Of a stretch of 64,000 nt of DNA, positions 25,704-35,176 are shown piece after piece. Position 1 is the stretch's first letter. Every line of letters starts with the position of its first letter. Made by a program: the position numbers and the translations under genes. Under the pieces are notes generated by a model, which was not told the DNA's origin, did not search any database, and was given only the letters and a program-made list of their open reading frames with translations. The DNA comes from Lingula anatina (Eukaryota; Brachiopoda; Lingulata; Lingulida; Lingulidae). The DNA is taken from positions 62,001 to 126,000 of the forward strand of contig NW_019774714.1 of assembly GCF_001039355.2 (NCBI RefSeq), written 5' to 3'.

Positions 25704-25713
25704 ATTTCGCAAT
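25704..25713. promoter_or_regulatory. C/EBP-type binding site
   Basis: ATTTCGCAAT matches the C/EBP palindrome RTTGCGYAAY at nearly all positions and lies 8 bases after the CRE. It suggests autoregulation by the C/EBP product, a feature known for vertebrate C/EBP promoters. Confidence 0.4.
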
Positions 25714-25834
25714 CACACTTCAATTCACTCAGGGGGCATTCATTTCAGTACTTATCTTGCATTGACGTAGAGACCGACACTGTGTAAATACTCGCAACGA
25801 TAATAAATGCTCCCAAACAGAATTTTACCCACAA

Positions 25835-25862
25835 TTCCGATTGCTACGTTTCCGGTATTCCG
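25835..25862. promoter_or_regulatory. Cluster of three ETS core motifs
   Basis: TTCCG (minus strand CGGAA) occurs at 25835-25839, 25850-25854 and 25858-25862. Clustered ETS cores are common at broadly expressed promoters. They lie on the CEBPG side of the interval and may mark its start. Confidence 0.35.
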
Positions 25863-26354
25863 CACTAGAGAAAACAGCTGTGTCAAAATTTACGAGGTAG
25901 TTTGAAGACGACTCAAACGCTGCTTTAGGGTACGTTTTGTTGTAGAAACTAGGATAATTGACATTATTATTGTGTTATGAGTTTAATGTGGTCAAATTCG
26001 GTCCCCTGTTGTATTTTACACAGTAATAACGTTTTATTGTGGAGTAATGCATGATGAAATGCTGATGCAACGTGAATCAGATGTGACAACATTTACAAGT
26101 ATACAGTTACGGTTGCCTTCCCTTTTGAGCTCTTTTGCTAAATATCATCAGCACCCTGAAGAACTACTCTGCATAATCTGTATATACAGAGTACATCACC
26201 CTTTGCCATGCCTGTGTGGGTATTATGATCGAGGTTAAAATTTTTAGAATATTGACTGTCACTAGCGTAAGTTTCCATGTACAGTGTGCAGTGCCAATAT
26301 ACAGTATGACACATTGATTTTGACATGTATTAGACAATCTTGTATTTGAGCAAA

Positions 26355-26372
26355 TCCTTCCCTTTTTCCAGG
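26355..26372 (+). other. Splice acceptor of the CEBPG coding exon
   Basis: A pyrimidine-rich tract (CCTTCCCTTTTTCCAG) ends in AG at 26371, and the exon would open with G then ATG. An in-frame TAG at 26331-26333 rules out a longer N-terminus without splicing. The upstream exon is therefore probably 5' UTR. Confidence 0.6.
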
Positions 26373-26738
26373 ATGCCACCGAAAAAGCAGCAGAATGCTG
26401 GTGGTGGAGGCAAAGCCAAGGCACGCAGGCCACGGAGCTACGGGGAAAGAGATTCTGAGGAGTACAAAGAAAAGCGAGAAAGAAACAACGTAGCTGTGAA
26501 AAAAAGCAGAGAAAAGAGTCGCCAAAAGTCCAAGGAGACTCAGGAGAAAGTTTCGGGACTGCGGGCAGAGAACAAGCTGTTAGAGGACAGAGTAGAGGTG
26601 CTTCAGCAAGAACTGAATGTTTTGAAAGACTTGTTCATGGCACATTCAGGAACGGCGTCAACAGCACCAGCTACAGCTAATCTGGAGACAGTGAACAAGG
26701 ACCACGGATACACGGCATCCACTCCACCTTCGTCCTGA
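26373..26738 (+). CDS. CEBPG: C/EBP-gamma homologue (short bZIP without activation domain)
   Basis: A 121-residue bZIP protein encoded in one exon, ATG at 26373 and TGA at 26736-26738. A short Gly/Lys/Arg-rich N-terminus (residues 1-25) leads into the basic region with KRERNNVAVKKSREKSR (about 34-50), then a leucine zipper (about 57-88) ending LNVLKDLF, and a Ser/Thr-rich tail. The AVKKSR form (Lys where classical C/EBPs have Arg) and the lack of an activation domain are typical of C/EBP-gamma, which works as a heterodimer partner of other C/EBPs and of ATF4. The human protein is 150 residues, so this one is shorter at the N-terminus. The start is set by the acceptor just upstream. It is divergent from C/EBP, 1 kb away, as CEBPA/CEBPG are in human. 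Confidence 0.93.
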   Translation: MPPKKQQNAGGGGKAKARRPRSYGERDSEEYKEKRERNNVAVKKSREKSRQKSKETQEKVSGLRAENKLLEDRVEVLQQELNVLKDLFMAHSGTASTAPATANLETVNKDHGYTASTPPSS

Positions 26739-28176
26739 GGTTTTAATTTCAACATTCAGTTCCATTATAAGATCACTGCCCAGGTGTCATTCGTGTTACC
26801 AAAGTTTCCTTCAGTGGAATTGATGCACATCGCTCTTCGTTCAGCTCATCATTTGTGACATTTGTGGATATAACTGACAGTGAGCACTTTCATCTATTCT
26901 GGGGATAATGCATTCTGAACTTTTTACCCATTATACTAAAAAAAGTATGTGCATGTGACAGAAAGAGCAGGCCAAGAGAAAAAAATGAATGATAAGTGAA
27001 TTCATGAATTGGTAAAATGAATGAACGGAGTCAGTTTTTAAAGAGAACTGTTTTGTCCAAGAGTTAGTGCCATTGGTTTGCATTAATATTACTTTTGCTG
27101 TAGCTACAGCCAGAAGTATCAGGAATCTTGAGCCAGATCTGAACTTTGTAGCCAGAGTACTAGAAAAGATGAACTGGCAAAACTTCTGATCTGATTCATT
27201 AGATCTTTATGATTTCTTGAGGCAAAATTAAATGAGATTAGATCAACATATATATATATTTCTGTTTTGTTATGCAGAAAGAGAAATTTCTAATGTTTAA
27301 AGTTTTAGTAATGTGTTTTTTTTTAATGGAGGGGGGGGGTTCAATTGTTATGAATATCTTCCCTATTCTGTTCAGAAAAGCCTACATATCTGTGAACACT
27401 GTATAAATTGATTTTGTAAGTTATGCCAAGTAGGCTCATTGGAAAGTGCAAAAGAAACCTCAATTTTTGGTAGAGTAATGAAATTTTTAGAACATCGGTC
27501 ACAGCTTTTAAGACAAATGTCATGTTTTGTAAATTGTTGGTAAGACAATTATTTGATTCTCTAATGAAAGGGTGATTTATTTTAGATATTCCTCATTTGG
27601 AAAAGTTGTTTAGATAACATTTTTCATGCCCAGTAACATAACAGATGAAACATATAATTCTAAATTAACAACCATCATTTGACATTATTTTGTAATTTTA
27701 TTTTGGGGATATAATTTAAACCTTGAAATCAATGGGTTATACACAGTCAAAGTGTTTTTGTACGCACACCCTTTGTAGTTCATGTTCAGAATTGCCTCTT
27801 GCTCATTTCAGAACATTTCTTTCTCAGTCATTGACATTATCACCATTATGTAATATATTGTATATAAGTCTTATCTTATGTGATCAGGGTTATACAGCTG
27901 TCACAGTTCTTGTAAATAATAGAGAGATATCATATGTAAATATATGCTTATACATTATGAGATAAACATATTTCTTGACATTTTTAATCATATCTGTAAA
28001 ATATGCCCCTGACACTACAGCATGTGAGTCTTAGTCATTTCAGTGTCTTGAAGACCTAATGACAAAGACTCATAATTCCATGGTAATGATGTTATGTATA
28101 TTATGACAAAATAAACTTTGTATAAAAGTGTATGGTTTACTCATATAAATTTGTACTAGCCTTGTTCTTAAATAAA
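26739..28176 (+). other. Probable CEBPG 3' UTR
   Basis: This is AT-rich sequence without coding signal after the CEBPG stop. AATAAA hexamers at 28110-28115 and 28171-28176 are candidate poly(A) signals, giving a 3' UTR of about 1.4 kb. The length is not confirmed by transcript evidence. Confidence 0.4.
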
Positions 28177-28289
28177 ACAACTGAAGCAAAGAAATAGCAT
28201 TAAATTGCGTCAACTGGTCTTGTTCACAACTTGTCCAAATTAAATTTACATTACAGCTATCATTAAGTGAGCTAATGACAGAAGTACCC

Positions 28290-28860
28290 ATGACTAATTT
28301 AACAAATATCCTTCATTTATGTCACCAAGTGACATGTTGTCATGGGCATACGTGACTGAATGGGAGTATATCCTTTATTTATGTCAACAAATGACTGAAT
28401 TACATGGGCATCCATGGCTTAATTTAACAAATGTATATTATGCATTTACCTCAGCCAAGGAGGTGGTTTTCATATCCATTTGTTTGTCACCAGCCTAACT
28501 AAAAAGATATTGATAGATTTTCATGAAATTGTCAATTTTGCTTGTAACTCCTCACATAATTTGGTTTTTTATTAATAATGAGAATATAACTAATTATTTA
28601 ATTGATTTATAAATAGAATGAAAACAGAGTTGCCTTGGCAGAGGTCTGCATTTTATATGACACTAAATGGCCAGACATTGCCAAACTATGCGTAAATCTA
28701 ACAAATACCCTCCATTCATGTCAACAAACTAGGTGATACAGAGTGCTTTAAGACTGAATTCAACAAATAATTTCTCGTGTCACCATATGGCCAGGTGACA
28801 AGGCTCCTCAGACTAAATGTAAGAAAGATTCTTTATTTTTATCACCAAATGAACAAATAC
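28290..28860. repeat. Degenerate tandem repeat array, interrupted
   Basis: A unit resembling CTAATTTAACAAATATCCTT followed by CATTTATGTCACCAAATGA recurs imperfectly near 28293, 28369, 28420, 28692, 28755 and 28812. Some units also share a GGGCATNCRTG motif. The array is interrupted at 28440-28655 by a separate repeat. It is old, judged by divergence between units. Confidence 0.5.
28440..28655. repeat. Decayed copy of the common CCAAGGAGGT...CTTGGCAGAGGTCTGC interspersed repeat
   Basis: The left end reads TACCTCAGCCAAGGAGGTGG and the right end CCTTGGCAGAGGTCTGCA, with inverted GCCAAGG/CCTTGGC. Between them are TTTGTTTGTCACCAGC and AAAAAGATATTGATAGATTT. I recognise this order from a repeat widespread in marine invertebrate genomes. 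Its class is not something I can name with confidence. Confidence 0.5.
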
Positions 28861-29574
28861 GATGAGGACCCGTGTCTCACACATTTTTTAAATTTCATGT
28901 GAAGTAATATATAGTTGTAACATAACGTCAGTTATTTAGTAATATGATCTATACAGTCATCTGGCCCTAATTAGTCTGAGGACAGAGGTGGCCCGAGTTT
29001 CAATGGCCACAGGAAGGCCATCTCAAACCACAGCATCAGAGGTTGCCTCTGAAATGCGAGGAGTGCTCTGGTGGCAGAGCATTGTGATGAAGTATATGAT
29101 TGTATGTAGTTAAACACTCCAAACAGTTTGAAGTACACATGACCTATCATTGTCAGACCAAACTTTGATATGACCACGTCAGATTCACGTGATTCATATA
29201 TTTACAATTTTGTCAAAGTGACCTTGATAAGACATTTATTATGGGATCCAGACATAAAAGCTTAGGTCGTTGATAGGGCAGATGTTTATCTGTATGCTTT
29301 GTGGATTTAGAGTGATTGAGTTCAAGTGACATGTAGGCCTATATTTGATTGATTATATATTTTGTTCAAATTTTGCATCTTATAGGCTATATCTATTTGA
29401 TTTATTTGTGTGTAATGTGGGATGAACATTTGTTTCATGAGGAAGCTAAGTGCATTCGATCAATAGACTGGACCACAAATAAGATTGGATTTTGCTCCAT
29501 TTGTCAAAAATGTACTTGATGAACTTAATTTTTTAATAGAAGCATTCAGATAAACCCATCATAGTAGCTGGATC

Positions 29575-29748
29575 GCTCCAACTCTGTGAGAGATTTCTCC
29601 GTAAATGAAATCACTGTAATCGGCTTAAATATCAGACATGCCTCCCCGAGCTGCTAGGGGGCAATTAAGCCGATTACACACGAAAGCTGATTAATTAAGC
29701 TGATTACACTGAATGCAATTAAGCGAAAATCCTCCGCAGAGTTGGATC
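29575..29748. mobile_element. Foldback / MITE-like element
   Basis: The left arm (about 29575-29630, with TCCAACTCTGTGAG and TGTAATCGGCTTAA) pairs imperfectly with the right arm (about 29692-29748, with CGCAGAGTTGGATC and AAGCTGATTACACT). A further AATTAAGCCGATTACACA lies between them, so the pairing motif occurs three times. It is non-coding and looks like a decayed inverted-repeat element. No clear target-site duplication was found. Confidence 0.5.
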
Positions 29749-32095
29749 AATGTATATGGTATGATGTTTAAATCTGAACGCGGTCAATGTCTGAAAGAGG
29801 ACAAAAGCACTTTTTGTGCTTATTTGTATATGTGGTGTGATTACATAAGTTATATTTGGAAAATATATGCAGTCTAATCAATACAGGTGACCACAGATCG
29901 TGGTGAAACCAGATTTAGATCCAGATAGTAGTTAGTGTATCAATAATGCACTGAATTAACTAGGACTTTTGAACCTCTGAAAGTAAACATAATTCTTCCT
30001 TTTAGAAATGACACACGTGTTCTCATGTTTTTGCATCTCAAACCTCTACAACACATGTTGTCTTAAACAATAAGTATTGCCTTGGATATTAACTGTAATT
30101 TACTAGTGCTTTAAGTCACCAAAGGTAATATGGAAGTGGAGTGTCAACAAAAGCAGTCAAGTTGATTACATTGCGGTGGCTGGAGAGATTCTCAACTAAC
30201 ACAATTTGTCGTTATATATAGGTGTTTAGGGGCTGAGGGTCTGTGTAACAGATAGCCCGTACTCCATTGAATCTATACAGGGTCAGCGTGATGAAAGTGG
30301 GTCAAAATCTAGGACGGGGGTTAGGCTTTATGCCTAGAGTATAGTCTTGTCTTGTCCTGTGTATTTTAAAGTCTCTCTCGTCTAGATTAGGCTTCATGCA
30401 GACTTTAGTTTGGGACCATCATACGTGCTGCAGAGAAGAATTATTATTGTCTTTGTACAAGCTGGCTCATCTGTTGCAATGAATCTCGGGTGGATAAAAA
30501 AGGAACTCGCCCAAATTCAAATGACATTTTTCAAATATTATATTATCCTTTATAATCCAACACAATTTCATTAACTACTACTATACTTCATGCTTTTGTT
30601 AAGTTTTGACTCTATCCATAACTGTTCCCGTGCGCGTACCTTGGACTATTGGAAAAAACATCTCTTGTCTAATTGAAAAAACTGGACCGAGAACAGTATA
30701 CAACTGAACAGAAGACATAATAATCCACTTACAGTATTTCTTTTTGTTACAGGTGAAATTCTGAAACGCTTCATTTTGCGTTTTTAATTAGCATTTGTGT
30801 ACTGCGCGACACGTGGACTTGAAAAAAAATCAAAACTCTTTTGTGTTACAGGTAATAACACAATGATATGTTTTTAATATTTCACTTAAAAGTGACTTTC
30901 TTTTATTTTCAGTTGGTAAATTTTGAAATTTTAAAATATGTAATTGCATTCTTTTCAATTAGACACACGTTGTGACTTTTACAAGTTTTTTTTTTAATTT
31001 TATTTTTCAACCCATCGTCTGATTAGGTGAATTCATTCTGTGCAGTTGATTTAATATAGGGTGTGTTTGTGTGTGTGTGTGGGGGGGGGGGGGCGAAAAT
31101 CCTACATTCTGATATGCTTGACCCGTTCATGGACCATTACCAGTACTTGTATATCGTGAAAAGGAAAATAGATTAATCACCACTAGGTTTTACGTAAAGC
31201 GATTTTGTCGAGTTAGTTTTTCAACAGTTATTGAAGATTTTTAAATGTGTAAAAAAAAACTAAGCCTGTGTGTTCCGTATCTAATGAAAAGTGATATGAA
31301 AAAGATTTGGCTTCACTTCCAATTCGGTCCTTTTACTACCAAATCAGTTTTACCACAACAGTGGATTTAAAATAGTTTACATGACTCTGCCAACTGTACG
31401 TGCCAATGGCAACTTAAAGTTTGCAATGAAATGAAAATGAAGAAAACAAACATTACAAAACAAAAACAAGTCATTGAAATTAAGCTAAATTGGACTCTAT
31501 TTATATCCAGGAAATTCAAAAACACATTTATCCCAATTGGATGTTAATATTTCGCTATCATCCAGAAGTATAAAAACCGGGAGTAACGGAGGTTAGTTGT
31601 TTGCAATATACACATCTGTACATAAAATTGAGAAAGTATCCACGAGAAAAAATTCTCTCTTGTTTTACTGTACATTCATTATGGTGGCCGCACTCTAAGA
31701 AAATTCTTCTTCCTAATAGCAGTCTTGTATCAAACCCTAAAAAGGCTGAAGTTCATTGCCTTAAAAACGAGGCATTTGAAAGGAAAGTTGGGTATTGCAA
31801 CAGAAGCGTGACTAGTATTTTAAATACGCACCAGGGAAGAATGGTTGACTAATTCGATTAAACATCTGCATTGTATAGTTTATCAAGAACAGATATCGGG
31901 CCCCTTTTGATGGCATTTCTGTCAGAACAGAACGCCTTAAATGAAAATGCAACTTTGATTTTAAATAGGGGTGGGGCCTATTCTGCCTTCGAAAGGGGAC
32001 CACGCCCTTTTCACTTGTTCTTTTCCTCACCCGAAACCCGGCGAGGGTTCAGGCTGCATTCAACTTTCGAAAAGTCAAGTACAATTGTCTCTTTA
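29749..32095. other. Non-coding stretch between the CEBPG and RGK genes
   Basis: No exon was recognised. A GT tract followed by a run of 14 G lies near 31058-31093. The part next to 32096 should contain the 3' UTR of the RGK gene (minus strand), but I saw no clear AATAAA hexamer. Confidence 0.45.
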
Positions 32096-32418
32096 TCAAT
32101 AGTTCTTTGAAGGCAGAGGCGCGTATAAGTCTTCACAAGTCCTATCCACTCCGGCGTCCTCGCCCTTTCCCGTAAGCCTCCCGAAGAATCGCTTCGTGGC
32201 TCTTCGGAAACTGCGATAAGTACTCGTGTGACTTCGTGTCTTCTTCTTCTGTTTGCGTTTGCCTGATGCTTTTGCCTCCTGTTCAGCCTTTTCTATCGCG
32301 GACTCGTACAGTCTTATCTGTTTAAGCGTTCCGACCAGCAGTTCGTCTACGTTGTGTTTCCATGTGGCGGATGTTTCCACGAATTTGCTGCAGAAGTCGG
32401 AAGCGGCAATCTTTCCAT
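32096..32418 (-). CDS. RGK-family small GTPase (Rad/Gem/Rem), last exon
   Basis: This is the 3' terminal coding exon of a Ras-like RGK GTPase. These proteins bind calcium-channel beta subunits, inhibit voltage-gated calcium channels and affect the cytoskeleton. A TTTTGTTCCAG acceptor ends at 32419 and the first two bases (AT) complete an Asp codon begun by the G of the preceding exon. The 106 residues include FVETSAT (G5 motif ETSA), HNVDELLVGTLKQIRL, a Lys/Arg-rich stretch, and RRATKRFFGRL, matching the basic/aromatic membrane- and calmodulin-binding tail of the family. TCEDL near the end resembles the conserved C-terminal CHDL box but is followed by 12 residues, so the Cys is not the usual seventh from the end. 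There is no CAAX box, as expected for RGK. Stop TGA at 32096-32098. Confidence 0.9.
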
Positions 32419-35168
32419 CTGGAACAAAATAAAATAAATAAATATATAAATGTATTTTAAGATAAATTATCATTATATCATTTTTAATATTATTAAAGTA
32501 TTATTATCATATTTATAACAACAGAAACGTCTTCAACTTAAGTACGATGAAAAGTATCAAACCTACTGTTACACGTATGTATGTGCTCCTCCGTCTCTTA
32601 TATAGAGAAGAAGTGAATAAGAGATTATCTAACGAACCGTTCAGAGAAAGTTGAAGAAACCGTACAAGGAAATATATGCTATATACTTATAAGTTTCTTA
32701 TCTTAACACGCTGTTGTGGTCACGACATCAGAGCGTTCTCGAGAAAATTGTTATTTAGTTTAAAGCCATTTCGGTGGTTTATTGTCCATATTTTTATCAC
32801 AACATTATGATGCTGATATTATTCTCTTGAATAAAAGAATTAGTTTTAGGAAAATTGAATCGGTGTTAAATTTTAAACGACACAACTATTTTTGTCACGA
32901 CCGTACTTCGACCGTCTTCGTTGTTCTTCTTGAACACAATACTTTTCGTGCCTCTACATTTCTATTATGTCGAGTAAAACAAGCCCAACCAAAGCTCACT
33001 ATCAGAAAATAAATTTCTCATTACCTCCTCAGAGCAATGTTAACAATGTTAATTTACAGAGATGACGAAAACAGTTTGAACACGACGGAACCCTCGATTC
33101 ACACCGCAACGTAAAAGGCAGAAATACCGAGTCAAAGTCAAAAGTAACTTAGTAACCGTGGGCAATTGCAATACTTTGAGGCTGTCAATTTTTTATCAAT
33201 CGTATAAAGGTAAACATCTGAAGGTCGTCACGGCAAGATCGGAATCTCAAGGGATAATCTTTGCCGTGCTATATTAAGAAAAACATCTAAGACAGAAAAC
33301 ACACCACTAATTGCTTTAGTAGGGATATTGCAATGGCGTTCGGTGAACGCTGATTAAGAAGGTAACGTTTCCCAGGTGCGCGAACAGGTGTAGAACGTTA
33401 TGGGCTTTAATTTGTCAGAGTAGCTGCCGATTTAATGGCCACGGAACTGCAGGCGCGCTTTCATCTTGACTTTATTTTTCTTTCAAGCGCGTATACGATA
33501 CCAGACCGCAACCGTTTGTGTCTGTCCCAAGGCGTGGTTATGAAGCCAAACGTTAAGTATAATTTTGCAAATGCCAAATACGATAATATGGTGAACTCAC
33601 CGGTATACACTATACTTTGTTTGAGAACTAGTAGAATTACCTATCACCTCGCTAAAGACCGCGTCGTTGCTATCAAAATGTGTCTCATTTAAATAAAATC
33701 AAGGTTTTCAAGATACTGGATTGTTTCAAGGTAATCTTTTTTACAAAGTACAAAACTTTCTCAGATGTTGGACCCTAAATGCGATTTTTAGGTGAACCTA
33801 GGTACTTTCAACTTGTCCATTTTTTTTTCATACACTTGGCTCAGAATGATGAGCCAAAAATGAGAACATTTTGCAAAGCAAGGGATGGCTTTCAGACGTT
33901 TGGCCATGATATTTATTTCAAATCGGTCTTTCTGGCAAAGTGCCCTTCAAGCAATTGACATTCCATTGACAGTGATGGATCGCAACGTTATTTTGATAGC
34001 TTTTAACCCGCTTGAAATAATATTCTTTTTACCCGTGAGACTTTATTCTCGTCATTTTTGAATCCAAGCTGTTAACTTTTCATTCATTGCTGATTTTTTT
34101 CATTTTTTATGGTTATCTTAAAATCACCCCACTGAGACCCTGAGACATTTTACATTGAATACTGTTTACAGTATGACTTCTGTACAAGCAGGAACGTATG
34201 CGACATTTCGCCTGTGCTTGCGGGAATGTAAACAGATGCGCCGTCTATCGAAAATCAAGAAAACTGCTAAACGCATGTACAAAAGAAAACAGACGAAGCG
34301 GTACCCATGTTTTATCATACGTCTCCGGTCTAGCAAATTTGCCAATAGAACCATTTGTCATGGCCTTTTTTCTTTCAGAAGCTTATGAACTTGTTTAGTT
34401 TTGTATTATCTTTTTTTTTTCTGAATAAATTTTGAAAATTAAACAATTTATGTGTGCATTAGCCCATAGTATGGATTCCTAACGCATATGTCATTCTCAC
34501 GCTTTGAAAAAAAATCAAGATATACTTTCCACCTTTGGAACTGTCCTCAAATCATATTTTCTGTGTGCATATACCGAAACACTACTGGGCTTTTTCAATT
34601 TAAAAAACGATACAACCCCTCAAAAAAAGCACTCGATTGCGATTTTACCTACTAAAATGTGTAGGAAGACATGTCAGTCTTAACAAAACAAAATTGTATA
34701 ATACAAAATAGTATAAAACGTTGATTACCAGTGCAGGGACAAGTGGAGCAATGATCCACAGGCGAAAATTATTTCTTTTCAAAGCATATTCGAACTGACT
34801 GGAAAATACCGGATAGGATACCTTTAAGATGTATACTGTCAGGTAGTCAGTAAACAACGGGTTAATTTCCTCTCAGGCGAACGTGATAGCCTTAGTAAAT
34901 ATGTGAAACATCCGTTACCGATCAAACATTTGATTCAAAGCGTTAGTTACTACTGAAGTGTCTGCTTGAATTAAAGAAATTTTGCACTGCGCAACTGAAA
35001 AGGGAACAAGCGAGTCCCAGTCTGTTACGTTGTCTAAAACCAGCCATGCTTTTTTATATCTACCTGACTTGTCAAAATGGTGATATAAAATAAGAAAAAT
35101 ATGTCAGCGTGCCTCTGGTCAGTGATCTATTCAGTGACTGGCCTACACTTTATTCCCACTTCGGCAAA

Positions 35169-35176
35169 TGACGTCA
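35169..35176. promoter_or_regulatory. Perfect CRE in the RGK intron (copy 1 only)
   Basis: TGACGTCA is present here, while the matching site in copy 2 (46715-46722) reads TGACATCA. If the two copies are alleles, the site is polymorphic. Confidence 0.3.

Larger units (their letters stand above)
25357..26372. other. Divergent intergenic/promoter interval between C/EBP and CEBPG
   Basis: About 1 kb separates the two head-to-head genes. It holds a TATA-like box for the minus strand, a perfect CRE, a C/EBP-type site and a cluster of ETS cores, listed separately. A non-coding first exon of CEBPG is expected here because its coding exon starts right after a splice-acceptor sequence. GAG/GTAGTT near 25893 is one possible donor. 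Confidence 0.55.
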
